Assembly (NCBI RefSeq): GCF_003046545.1
Contig: NZ_QAAA01000003.1
Span: 1-64,000, forward strand
Length of the DNA: 64,000 nucleotides
DNA from: Rhodovulum imhoffii
GTDB taxonomy: Bacteria; Pseudomonadota; Alphaproteobacteria; Rhodobacterales; Rhodobacteraceae
Reading direction: 5' to 3'
Shown here: piece by piece, positions 17,866-24,958 of the stretch
Layout of the letters: every line of letters begins with the position of its first letter
Numbering within the stretch: the first letter of the stretch is position 1
Position numbers and translations under genes: made by a program
Notes under the pieces: generated by a model
The model's input: the letters and a program-made list of their open reading frames with translations, nothing else
The model's database searches: none
What the model was told of the DNA's origin: nothing

Positions 17866-18507
17866 ATGGCAGTGAAAACAACAAGGAAAATTCGCGATGC
17901 GGATGCGACGCAGGCGCGGATTCTGGCCGCAGCCAAGAAAGAATTCGCCAAAAATGGCCTGGGCGGAGCACGCGTGGATGAAATCGCTGACCGTGCGAAA
18001 GCCAACAAGCGGATGATCTACCACTACTTCGGCAACAAGGAAGATTTGTTTCGAATCGTTCTGGAAGAGGCCTATACTGATATTCGAACCGCCGAACAGG
18101 CACTGGAACTGGAGCATCTGCCTGCCCGCGATGCGCTTGAAAAGTTGATCCGGTTTACTTGGGAATATTACCTGAAGAACCCTGAATTCATCACATTGGT
18201 GAACAGCGAGAATCTCCACAAGGCGCGGCATTTGAAGAAGTCGGGCAAGATCGAGATACTGTTCAAGCGGTTCGTTGGTATGGTCGGCGCTCTTCTGGAC
18301 CGGGGTGTGGAGGAGGGCGTGTTCCGCCCTGGAATAGATCCCGTACAGCTGAATATCACGATCGCGGCCATCGGGTATTATTACCTCACCAACCGCTTCA
18401 CAGGATCGCTCGTATTCCAACGTGACTTGATGGCCCCCGAGGCTTTGGAGGAAAGGTTGGCCTTCAACATCGAAACCATCATGCGCATGGTCTGCGTAAA
18501 CCCCTGA
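17866..18507 (+). CDS. TetR-family transcriptional regulator
   Basis: A protein of 213 residues if started at ATG 17866; upstream ATGs at 17785 and 17824 are in frame and cannot be excluded. The N-terminal helix-turn-helix is typical: TQARILAAAKKEFAKNG, VDEIADRAKANKRMIYHYF, then GNKEDLF. The C-terminal part is a helical ligand domain of the TetR_C type. It is the only regulator in the island and sits divergent to the importer operon. It is probably a repressor of the island, released by the substrate or an acyl-CoA intermediate, acting on the TAACC/GGTTA palindromes. Confidence 0.88.
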   Translation: MAVKTTRKIRDADATQARILAAAKKEFAKNGLGGARVDEIADRAKANKRMIYHYFGNKEDLFRIVLEEAYTDIRTAEQALELEHLPARDALEKLIRFTWEYYLKNPEFITLVNSENLHKARHLKKSGKIEILFKRFVGMVGALLDRGVEEGVFRPGIDPVQLNITIAAIGYYYLTNRFTGSLVFQRDLMAPEALEERLAFNIETIMRMVCVNP

Positions 18508-18624
18508 ACGCCAGGCCCAGGACCCACTGATTTCAGGCGCGACCGCGTTCCTCACGCGCAAAAAAGCTGTGAACCGCGACCCCGGCGGAAAATCAATAGG
18601 CTCAGACCTTAAAGCCTCGCGCCT

Positions 18625-18760
18625 TTAACCTGAGGCATATCCGGCCGCCTTGAAGTAGTTCCAGCATTCGTGAGACGAGTAGAGATCGCAGACAACCGCT
18701 TGAGCTATCTGAGGGCTCCGCGCCCGCGCCCATTGCTCACGCCGCCGAATGATGGCACTC
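18625..18760 (-). pseudogene. IS630-type transposase C-terminal remnant
   Basis: The minus strand reads DLYSSHECWNYFKAAGYASG and then a stop at 18627-18625. ECxNYFxxAGY is a common tail of IS630-family transposases. Only about 45 residues can be followed and the catalytic part is gone. It lies inside the catabolic island, between tetR and the second aldo-keto reductase, with nothing else recognisable in 18508-18762. Confidence 0.5.
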
Positions 18761-18762
18761 AA

Positions 18763-19068
18763 ATGAAGAGCAAACTCGATTTACGAGTGGCCCTGAAAAA
18801 AGGGGCAGGTCACTATGAGGCCGTCGAGTTGCGGACGGACACTTTCAAGGACAAAGACGTCGAGTTTGGCCGGATTTATGCGATCCCAAAAGCGTTCGCG
18901 GCCCGTGCTGGCATCCTGCCCGAACAAAGCAATCGCTTCTACTTTGATGTGGCCAAGCCGTGGCGGCCTGGCCCCAGTGTGCGGGCGATCACGGTGTCGG
19001 AGCGTCTTCGCGCAGCAACCCTTTGGTTTTCAGGTCTGCCCAGAACTGATCAGGTATCGGGTGGCTGA
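18763..19068 (+). CDS. Small protein of unknown function, possibly truncated
   Basis: An open frame of 101 residues beginning MKSKLDLRVALKKGAGHYEA. I do not recognise it. The central part (TFKDKDVEFGRIYAIPKAFA, then NRFYFDVAKPWRPG) has protein-like composition. The last 27 residues, however, run antisense through the 3' end of the aldo-keto reductase gene, as if the original gene had been cut and the frame continued by chance. There is no clear ribosome site before ATG 18763. It may be a remnant brought in with the adjoining IS630 fragment. Confidence 0.3.
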   Translation: MKSKLDLRVALKKGAGHYEAVELRTDTFKDKDVEFGRIYAIPKAFAARAGILPEQSNRFYFDVAKPWRPGPSVRAITVSERLRAATLWFSGLPRTDQVSGG

Positions 19069-20002
19069 ACCACGCGATGTTTTGCTGCAACTGCTCAACC
19101 GTCCTTGTGCCGGCCATGAATGTCGGGACAGCCGGATGCGCCACCACGAATTGCAGCGCGGCGGCGGGCAGGGGAACGCCGTATTCCTTGCAGACCTCCT
19201 CGATTCTTTGGACTTTGGCCATGACGTCATCCGGGGCAGGGGCATAATTGTATTTTGCGCCCTCTTTCGCCCCCGTGGCGAGAATCCCCGAATTGAACCC
19301 GCCGCCCACGACCACGGCGGCGCCGCGGTCTTCACAAAGCGGCAGGAACTCATTCAGGGCGTCCTGTTCCAAAAGAGTGTAGCGCCCCGCAAGGAGGAAA
19401 CAGTCGAAATCGCGCTGCTGCAAGGCCGCGTGACATACTTCCCATTCATTCACCCCGACGCCGATGGCCCTGACCACTCCCTGGTCGCGCAGGTCAGAAA
19501 GAGCTTTCCATGACCCGTCCATGGCCTGTTTGAAAACCTCAGGCTGCTCATCGCCGCGTGTGAAAACGTCAATATCGTGGATGAAGCAGATATCCATCCG
19601 CTCAAGGTTCAGCCGCTGGAGACTGTCCTCGACGCTGCGCATCGTGCCGTCATAGCTGTAATCGAAATGCATTGTGAAGCGACCGGCATTGGTCCAGGGG
19701 GCATAATCGATATCTTTCTTGCGCGCAGACTTGAGAATGCGGCCCACCTTTGATGAAAGTACGAAATCGTCACGGTTTTTCCAACGCAGGGAATGGCCGG
19801 TGCGCAATTCGGACAGGCCATGTCCGTACATGGGCGCCGTATCGAAGTAGCGGACACCCTGTGCCCAGGCCTCCTGAAACATCGCGTCGGACGTTTCCTC
19901 GTCGATCTCGCGAAAAATGTTGCCGATGGGGGCCGTGCCGAAGCCGAAGGGGGTCACCTTCAGATCCGCGCGCCCGAATTTCACCTTGCTGTCCGGCTGC
20001 AT
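18989..20002 (-). CDS. Aldo-keto reductase (aldose/pyridoxal dehydrogenase-like)
   Basis: A protein of 337 residues; ATG 20002 follows GGGAGGAATGGC. The catalytic tetrad is present: Asp54 and Tyr59 in FDTAPMYGHG, Lys85 in LSSKVGR, and His142 in CFIHDID. The length, FGFGTAPIGN and VVVGGGFNSGIL place it with the D-threo-aldose/L-fucose/L-galactose dehydrogenases and pyridoxal 4-dehydrogenase, which oxidise aldoses to lactones with NAD. It is a single gene divergent from the acyl-CoA dehydrogenase operon, with two palindromic operators between them. It probably makes a lactone or acid from the imported sugar; the exact substrate is not known. Confidence 0.88.
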   Translation of the reverse strand: MQPDSKVKFGRADLKVTPFGFGTAPIGNIFREIDEETSDAMFQEAWAQGVRYFDTAPMYGHGLSELRTGHSLRWKNRDDFVLSSKVGRILKSARKKDIDYAPWTNAGRFTMHFDYSYDGTMRSVEDSLQRLNLERMDICFIHDIDVFTRGDEQPEVFKQAMDGSWKALSDLRDQGVVRAIGVGVNEWEVCHAALQQRDFDCFLLAGRYTLLEQDALNEFLPLCEDRGAAVVVGGGFNSGILATGAKEGAKYNYAPAPDDVMAKVQRIEEVCKEYGVPLPAAALQFVVAHPAVPTFMAGTRTVEQLQQNIAWFSHPIPDQFWADLKTKGLLREDAPTP

Positions 20003-20019
20003 GCCATTCCTCCCATAAG

Positions 20020-20033
20020 TAACCATATGGTTA
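20020..20033. promoter_or_regulatory. Putative TetR operator, perfect palindrome
   Basis: TAACCATATGGTTA is a perfect 14-bp palindrome 18 bp upstream of the aldo-keto reductase start. It is the best example of the motif repeated across the island. Confidence 0.6.
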
Positions 20034-20105
20034 AATGGCACATATTCCGCTTAATAAATCAACCCTTATGAAAGTCTTGACCGGGGCAACATCCGAGCCT
20101 AAAAG

Positions 20106-20119
20106 TAACCACTCAGTTA
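20106..20119. promoter_or_regulatory. Putative TetR operator before the acyl-CoA dehydrogenase
   Basis: TAACCACTCAGTTA is preceded by AAG, as is the site at 20020-20033. It ends 14 bp before the acyl-CoA dehydrogenase ATG, overlapping the likely transcription or translation initiation region, a typical repressor position. Confidence 0.6.
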
Positions 20120-20133
20120 CTGCGGGAGGCCAT

Positions 20134-21279
20134 ATGTTTCTGACTGAAACCCATCGCCAGGTGCGAGAAATGACACGGCAGTTCGCCGAAGATGTCATCC
20201 GCCCTGTTGCAGAAGAACTTGATCGCGAAGAACGGTTCCCGCGCGAGATATATGACCAGATGGGTGAACTGGGCCTGTTTGGTATCGGCGTCCCTGAAGA
20301 GATGGGGGGGGCAGGCTTCGACACGGTCGCTTATGTACTTGTCATGGAAGAGCTGTCACGCGGCTATGCCAGTGTCGCAGACCAGTGTGGCCTGGTTGAG
20401 CTGCTTTCGACCCTGTTGGTGAGGCATGGTACTGGCGCACAGCGTGACCAATGGCTTATGGCCCTTATGACGGCCAGGCTCCGGGGCGCCTACTGCATTA
20501 CCGAACCGGAGGCCGGCACGGACGTTTCCGGTATTAGAACCGTGGCCAAAAGGGATGGCGACGGTTGGGTGCTCAATGGCGATAAAATCTGGATTCACAA
20601 CGCACCTGTGGCAGATGTCGGGTTCGTTCTTGCCCGCACGGATCCAGAAGCAGGGCATCGCGGCATGTCGATATTTGTCGTTGACCTGCACGCAGATGGC
20701 GTGTCGCGCGGCCCCAAGGAACACAAGATGGGTCAGCGCGCCAGCCAAGTCGGCGCGCTCAATTTTGACGATGTGCGTCTGCCCGCAAAAGCTCTGTTGG
20801 GGCAGGAAGGGCGCGGCTTTCACATGATGATGAGTGTCCTCGACAAGGGACGTGTAGGCATCGGCGCGCTGGCGGTGGGGATCGGGCAAGCCGGACTGGA
20901 AGCCGCTGTAGACTATGCCCGGCAGCGGAAGCAGTTCAAGAAACCGATCTCGGAATTTCAAGGCGTTCAATGGCTGTTGGCCGATATTGCCAAAGACGTA
21001 GCGGCTGCACGTCTTCTTGTTTTGAACGCGGCGCAGAAAATCGACACCGGCGCCGACGCCACGAAATACTGCTCCATGGCAAAATGTTTTGCAGGGGATA
21101 TGGCCGTCGCACGTACCGCGGACGCTGTGCAGGTTTTTGGCGGATCCGGTTATATCCGGGGGTTCGAAGTCGAACGACTTTATCGCGATGCGAAAATTAC
21201 CCAGATCTATGAGGGCACAAACCAGATTCAGCGCATGATCATCGCACGTGAATTGCTGGCGAAAGGCGCAACAGCATGA
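20134..21279 (+). CDS. Acyl-CoA dehydrogenase
   Basis: A protein of 381 residues; ATG 20134 follows GGGAGGCCAT, and the longer upstream frame would cross the operator. Family marks are YCITEPEAGTDVSGIRT (FAD/substrate region), HKMGQRASQ, LLGQEGRGFHMMM, and the catalytic-base segment QIYEGTNQIQRM near the C-terminus with Glu in its usual place. It introduces a double bond alpha-beta to the CoA thioester and passes electrons to ETF, for which no gene is present in the window. It is the first gene of a four-gene plus-strand operon and the partner of the enoyl-CoA hydratase 14 kb away in the same regulon. Confidence 0.92.
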   Translation: MFLTETHRQVREMTRQFAEDVIRPVAEELDREERFPREIYDQMGELGLFGIGVPEEMGGAGFDTVAYVLVMEELSRGYASVADQCGLVELLSTLLVRHGTGAQRDQWLMALMTARLRGAYCITEPEAGTDVSGIRTVAKRDGDGWVLNGDKIWIHNAPVADVGFVLARTDPEAGHRGMSIFVVDLHADGVSRGPKEHKMGQRASQVGALNFDDVRLPAKALLGQEGRGFHMMMSVLDKGRVGIGALAVGIGQAGLEAAVDYARQRKQFKKPISEFQGVQWLLADIAKDVAAARLLVLNAAQKIDTGADATKYCSMAKCFAGDMAVARTADAVQVFGGSGYIRGFEVERLYRDAKITQIYEGTNQIQRMIIARELLAKGATA

Positions 21280-22046
21280 GCGGGCAGGTGGCGCTGATCA
21301 CTGGATCGAGCCGGGGTATTGGGTTGGCCGCCGCAGTGGCTTTGGCGCGCGAAGGCTTCGCCATCGCCGTCAATGGGCCTGCGGACGATGCCGAATTGAA
21401 AGCGGCGGTGGGAACTGTACAGCGTGCAGGTGTCCGCGCGGTTGCAGCACCTTTTGACGTAACGGACCTTTCTGCTCATGATCATAAGCTTGGAGAGATA
21501 GAAGACGCCTTGGGGCCCTTGACGACACTGGTCAATAACGCGGGTGTCGGCGTGATGCAGAGAGGGGACCCCCTAAAAGTTTCCGAAGACAGTTATGATC
21601 GCTGTCTCGCGGTGAATACAAAGGCAATGTTCTTTCTGACCCAGGCCTTTGCCCGCAGGCTTTTGGCGCGCGATCGCGATGTGTCGCTGTTTCATAGCAT
21701 TGTCAACGTAACATCATCCAACGCGGTTGCCGTGGCCGAACCACGTTCCGAATACTGTGTGTCAAAGGCCGCCGCTGCCATGGTTTCCAAAGCCTGGGCC
21801 GTGCGGCTGGGCCGCGAAAATATTGCCGTTTATGATGTGCAGCCGGGTCTGATTGCCACCGGAATGACGGCACCCGTGATTGCGCAGTACGAGGAGCGTG
21901 CCAAAGCGGGACTCACCTTGATGCCACGTGTCGGGCAACCCGAAGATATGGGCGGTATCATTGCCTCCCTTGCCTCCGGAAAACTCCCATACACAACCGG
22001 ACAGGCGATTTCGGCGGATGCCGGGATGCTTGTCCCGCGCTTCTGA
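21276..22046 (+). CDS. Short-chain dehydrogenase/reductase
   Basis: A classical SDR of 256 residues. The cofactor motif is TGSSRGIG (residues 9-16), NNAG is at LVNNAGVGV, the catalytic Ser is in NVTSSNAV, and Tyr/Lys are in EYCVSKAAA. There is no basic residue after the first strand that clearly marks NADPH use. It overlaps the acyl-CoA dehydrogenase stop as ATGA. It may oxidise the hydroxyl formed by the enoyl-CoA hydratase, or a sugar hydroxyl earlier in the path; a choice between these cannot be made from sequence. Confidence 0.88.
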   Translation: MSGQVALITGSSRGIGLAAAVALAREGFAIAVNGPADDAELKAAVGTVQRAGVRAVAAPFDVTDLSAHDHKLGEIEDALGPLTTLVNNAGVGVMQRGDPLKVSEDSYDRCLAVNTKAMFFLTQAFARRLLARDRDVSLFHSIVNVTSSNAVAVAEPRSEYCVSKAAAAMVSKAWAVRLGRENIAVYDVQPGLIATGMTAPVIAQYEERAKAGLTLMPRVGQPEDMGGIIASLASGKLPYTTGQAISADAGMLVPRF

Positions 22047-22058
22047 AGGACGTTTGCC

Positions 22059-23210
22059 ATGAAAATTTCTTTGCCCGATGACACCGGCAAACTGACCGAC
22101 TACACGCTTGTCGGGCAGCCACTGCCCGAGGCGCGGCTGCCAGCAAACCCCGCCCGTATCGTATATTCTGCCGCGCATGTGGTGGCCGATCCATTCACTG
22201 CCAACGATCCGTCCGGCCCAGCAACCGTGGATTGGGACGCGACGATGCGTTTTCGCCATCACCTTCACGGATTGGGCCTTGGGATTGCCGAAGCCATGGA
22301 CACTGCTCAACGTGGCATGGGTCTGGATTGGGGTGGCGCGCTGGAGCTCATCCGTCGGACGCGGTCCGAACTGCCCGATGCCCTGGTCGCCAATGGGTGT
22401 GGGACCGATCATCTGGATACGCCGAAGGCGCGCAGCCTTGATGATGTCAAACGCGCCTACATGGAACAGCTTGAGGTCATTCAGGCGCTGGATGCGCGGG
22501 TCATCCTGATGGCCAGTCGGGCCATGGCCCATGTCGCGTCGCGGCCTGATGACTACATCGCACTTTACGGTGAGTTGCTGACCGCCTGCGACCATCCCGC
22601 GATCCTTCATTGGCTGGGCGACATGTTCGATCCGGCCTTGGCGGGGTATTGGGGCGGCAATAACTTCGAAAGCGCGTTGGAAACAGTCGTCGCGATCATC
22701 GACGCCAATGCCGACAAGGTCGATGGCATCAAGATCTCCCTGCTCGACAAGGACAAGGAAGTCATTTTGCGCCGCCGCCTGCCTGACGGCGTGCGCATGT
22801 ATACCGGAGATGATTTCAATTACCCTGAACTGATTGAGGGGGACGATCAGGGTTTTTCCCACGCGCTTCTGGGGATTTTCGATCCACTGGCGCCAGCCGC
22901 CGCGCATGCTGTGACCCAGCTTGGGCAGGGGGATGCCGTTGGGTTCCGCGCCACGCTCGATCCGACGGTGCCCCTGGCGCGGCTGATTTTCCGGGCTCCG
23001 ACACAATATTACAAGACAGGTGTGGTCTTTCTGGCGTGGCTGAACGGTTTCCAGGACCACTTCGTCATGTTGAACGGGGCGCAGGCGATGCGCCCGCTGC
23101 CGTATTTCACCGAAGTGTTCCGCCTCGCCGATGGGTGTGGACTGCTGCGCGATCCTGAACTTGCAATCACGCGGATGAAACGGTTGCTGGCCATGTATTG
23201 CGCCACCTGA
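22059..23210 (+). CDS. DUF993 TIM-barrel protein, putative DHDPS-like lyase/aldolase
   Basis: A protein of 383 residues which I recognise as DUF993. It reads like a TIM barrel of the DHDPS/N-acetylneuraminate lyase group. A lysine, Lys225 in VDGIKISLLD, sits in the same local pattern as the Schiff-base lysine of DHDPS (GIK-E-type), and a glycine-rich region precedes it. It has no membrane segment or signal. It follows the SDR by 12 bp with AAGGA before the start, and its stop overlaps the next start. By analogy it may cleave a keto acid or condense pyruvate-like units; no activity is known to me for this family, so this is a guess based on fold. Confidence 0.75.
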   Translation: MKISLPDDTGKLTDYTLVGQPLPEARLPANPARIVYSAAHVVADPFTANDPSGPATVDWDATMRFRHHLHGLGLGIAEAMDTAQRGMGLDWGGALELIRRTRSELPDALVANGCGTDHLDTPKARSLDDVKRAYMEQLEVIQALDARVILMASRAMAHVASRPDDYIALYGELLTACDHPAILHWLGDMFDPALAGYWGGNNFESALETVVAIIDANADKVDGIKISLLDKDKEVILRRRLPDGVRMYTGDDFNYPELIEGDDQGFSHALLGIFDPLAPAAAHAVTQLGQGDAVGFRATLDPTVPLARLIFRAPTQYYKTGVVFLAWLNGFQDHFVMLNGAQAMRPLPYFTEVFRLADGCGLLRDPELAITRMKRLLAMYCAT

Positions 23211-24052
23211 TGCGAGATTTTTCACAGGATCATTCGCCACTTGCTTTGAACACAGCGACGTTGGGACACAACATCGATGGGTATGGGGCAGGCTGGTCGC
23301 CGGAACAGGTGATCGACGCCTGTGCCGCGCGTGGCTATGGCGGTATTGTGTTTTGGTGTCGGGAGATCGGGACGCGCGCTTTCGAAATTGGCGAGCGGGT
23401 GCGTGCCGCCGGCCTGCATGTTGCGGGCCTTTGCCGTACGCCATACCTTATCGGCCGTGAGGCCGGCAGCGACGATGAGATCAAGGCCTCCATCGATATG
23501 GCTTCCGCGCTCGGCGCACCGGTTCTGACGATCGTGACCGGTGGGACAGAGCCGGGCACTTTGGGTTTGGAGGAAAGCCGAAAGCGGTTGACGGACCGTG
23601 TCGCACGCCATGCGGAACATGCAGCACAAAACAAGGTGAAACTGGCCCTGGAGCCGCTCAACCCGATGTTCGGCGGAAACCGGACATGCCTGTTCACGGT
23701 GCGGGACGCATTGGGGATATGCTCCGAAGTAAACGTGCCGAATCTCGGAATAGCTGTCGATGTCTACCACGTCTGGTGGGACCGGACCTTGCCCGAAACT
23801 CTGAAGGATGCGACAGGCCGTTTATTCGGCTATCACCTCTGTGATTGGCTGGAAAACACGTCTCATATGTTGCTCGACCGTGGAATGATGGGCGATGGCG
23901 TGGCCGACTTGAAAGCAATCCGTCGCGCCGTTGAAGGTGCCGGATATGACGGCTTATGCGAGGTCGAAATCTTTTCGGCAGACACCTGGTGGAAGCGTTC
24001 TCCCGATCAGGTCCTCGACATAATCGTGGAGCGTTTTCAGACAGTTTGCTGA
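23210..24052 (+). CDS. Xylose isomerase-like TIM-barrel (sugar phosphate isomerase/epimerase family)
   Basis: A protein of 280 residues from ATG 23210, which overlaps the DUF993 stop as TGATG; a TTG 12 bases earlier is possible. It has the AP endonuclease 2/xylose isomerase pattern: metal-ligand glutamates in LALEPLNP and GLCEVEIFS, and histidines in VDVYHVWWD and FGYHLCDW. Family members isomerise or epimerise keto sugars and dehydrate inosose. It is the last gene of the plus-strand operon, ending about 40 bp before insertion-sequence debris. A role as 3-keto or 2-keto sugar isomerase in the island pathway is likely. Confidence 0.82.
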   Translation: MRDFSQDHSPLALNTATLGHNIDGYGAGWSPEQVIDACAARGYGGIVFWCREIGTRAFEIGERVRAAGLHVAGLCRTPYLIGREAGSDDEIKASIDMASALGAPVLTIVTGGTEPGTLGLEESRKRLTDRVARHAEHAAQNKVKLALEPLNPMFGGNRTCLFTVRDALGICSEVNVPNLGIAVDVYHVWWDRTLPETLKDATGRLFGYHLCDWLENTSHMLLDRGMMGDGVADLKAIRRAVEGAGYDGLCEVEIFSADTWWKRSPDQVLDIIVERFQTVC

Positions 24053-24094
24053 ACGAAACCGCAAATATAATGAAGAAGCATCGCTGTGAAGGCG

Positions 24095-24147
24095 CTCGTT
24101 CCGGTCAAAGACGTCGAGGACGAACGCTACATAAACCATCCCTTGCC
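24095..24147 (-). pseudogene. IS3-family OrfB fragment (integrase core)
   Basis: The minus strand leading away from 24147 reads GMVYVAFVLDVFDR, matching the first catalytic region (WVYVAFVxDVFxRR) of IS3-family OrfB proteins. Only about 18 residues can be aligned. It is cut by the IS6-type end at 24148. Confidence 0.5.
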
Positions 24148-24335
24148 GGGACTGTTGCATTAATCACGGGTTTTTGGGAATTTACAGTTTTCGAGGTTGA
24201 GCATGCCACGTAAATCGCCATTCAAGCATCATCGATTTCCGCGCAAATCATTCTCTGCGCCGTGCGATGGTATCTGCGTTACCCGCTATCGTACCAAGAC
24301 GTAGTAGACCTCCTGGAAGAGCGCGGCGTCATGAT
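24148..24335 (+). pseudogene. IS6-family element, head fragment A
   Basis: It starts with the terminal sequence GGGACTGTTGCAT (24148-24160). A transposase ATG at 24203 gives MPRKSPFKHHRFPRK, then a frameshift, then LCAVRWYLRYPLSYQDVVDL. Similarity ends about 24335, where the sequence turns into the reverse complement of the same gene (fragment B). It has lost the catalytic domain and is inactive. Confidence 0.75.
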
Positions 24336-24606
24336 CGACACTCGCCCGGCGCAAGTGTTTCTCGGTTCGCTTCGTCAATTCGGGGCTGAACTTCTGAACC
24401 CAGCGATAGATGGTCGACCGGTCAACGATGACATCGCGCTCTGCCAGAAGATCGACCGCATCCTGATAGGATAGTGGGTAACGCAGGTACCACCGCACGG
24501 GATGATCTCGCGCGGAAATCGATGATGCTTGAATGGTGAAGGGCGCGGCATGTAGAATCTCAAAGAGCCAAACCTGGCCGCGCATGCCGAATAATGCAAC
24601 AGTCCC
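24336..24606 (-). pseudogene. IS6-family element, head fragment B (inverted)
   Basis: On the minus strand from the terminal sequence ATGCAACAGTCCC (24594-24606, read outward), the transposase head appears as MPRPSPFKHHRFPREII. After a frameshift it continues through WYLRYPLSYQDAVDLLAERD and TIYRWVQKFSPELTKRTEKH to about residue 80. It joins fragment A tail to tail. Sequence differences show A and B are not a recent exact duplication. Confidence 0.75.
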
Positions 24607-24690
24607 GTTTCAATCGTGTTGCGCCATTGCTGGCGGTGCTTCGGGTTCTTGAATCCCTCGCCCGATTTGCGCAACAAGGCCCCTCCTGAC
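24607..24690 (-). pseudogene. Tyrosine recombinase (integrase) fragment
   Basis: The minus strand reads RKSGEGFKNPKHRQQWRNTI directly up to the IS6-type end. KNPKHxxQWxxTL is the start of the core-binding (SAM-like) domain of phage/island integrases. The rest is missing. This points to an integrase gene once present here and destroyed by IS insertion. Confidence 0.55.
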
Positions 24691-24750
24691 CCTAAATCAA
24701 TAAATCCCTGAACCAAATGAATCCCGGTATGTACACGTAGAACTTAATAA

Positions 24751-24779
24751 TTGACACAACGTCTCTTTCGCCCGATAAA
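24751..24779 (+). promoter_or_regulatory. Candidate sigma-70 promoter of the autotransporter gene
   Basis: TTGACA (24751-24756), a 17-bp spacer and GATAAA (24774-24779) lie in an AT-rich stretch unlike its surroundings, about 180 bp before the autotransporter start. The -35 box is perfect and the -10 box fair. Confidence 0.45.
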
Positions 24780-24824
24780 TCTCAAATGTGCATAAGTTTA
24801 TCGCAAAGAATTTTTCGCCGGAGG

Positions 24825-24852
24825 GCCGCATCGGGATTGCGGCAAGGCTTTT
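24825..24852 (+). promoter_or_regulatory. Leader hairpin with T-run in the autotransporter 5' region
   Basis: GCCGCA (24825-24830) pairs with TGCGGC (24838-24843) and is followed by AAGGCTTTTTT. It would lie in the transcript leader if the promoter at 24751 is used, so it could attenuate transcription. Alternatively it terminates an upstream transcript. Confidence 0.35.
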
Positions 24853-24958
24853 TTCCGGGGTTTTCTTTGGGCGATAGCGTCAGGCCGCAAACCCCCCCGG
24901 TTTCCGCGGGTTTCAGGAATTCATCTATCCGGTTTACCAAGTTGCGAGGGTCTTAAAG

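Noticed and set aside
21762-23444. A 560-codon minus-strand frame.
   Set aside because: It is antisense to the SDR, DUF993 and TIM-barrel genes, which have clear family motifs and coupled starts.
24085-24147. A plus-strand frame reading VKALVPVKDVEDERY, like the start of ETF beta, which would suit the nearby acyl-CoA dehydrogenase.
   Set aside because: The opposite strand of the same bases reads as an IS3 OrfB fragment (GMVYVAFVLDVFDR) over a better match, and the frame ends within the IS6 end after about 25 codons.
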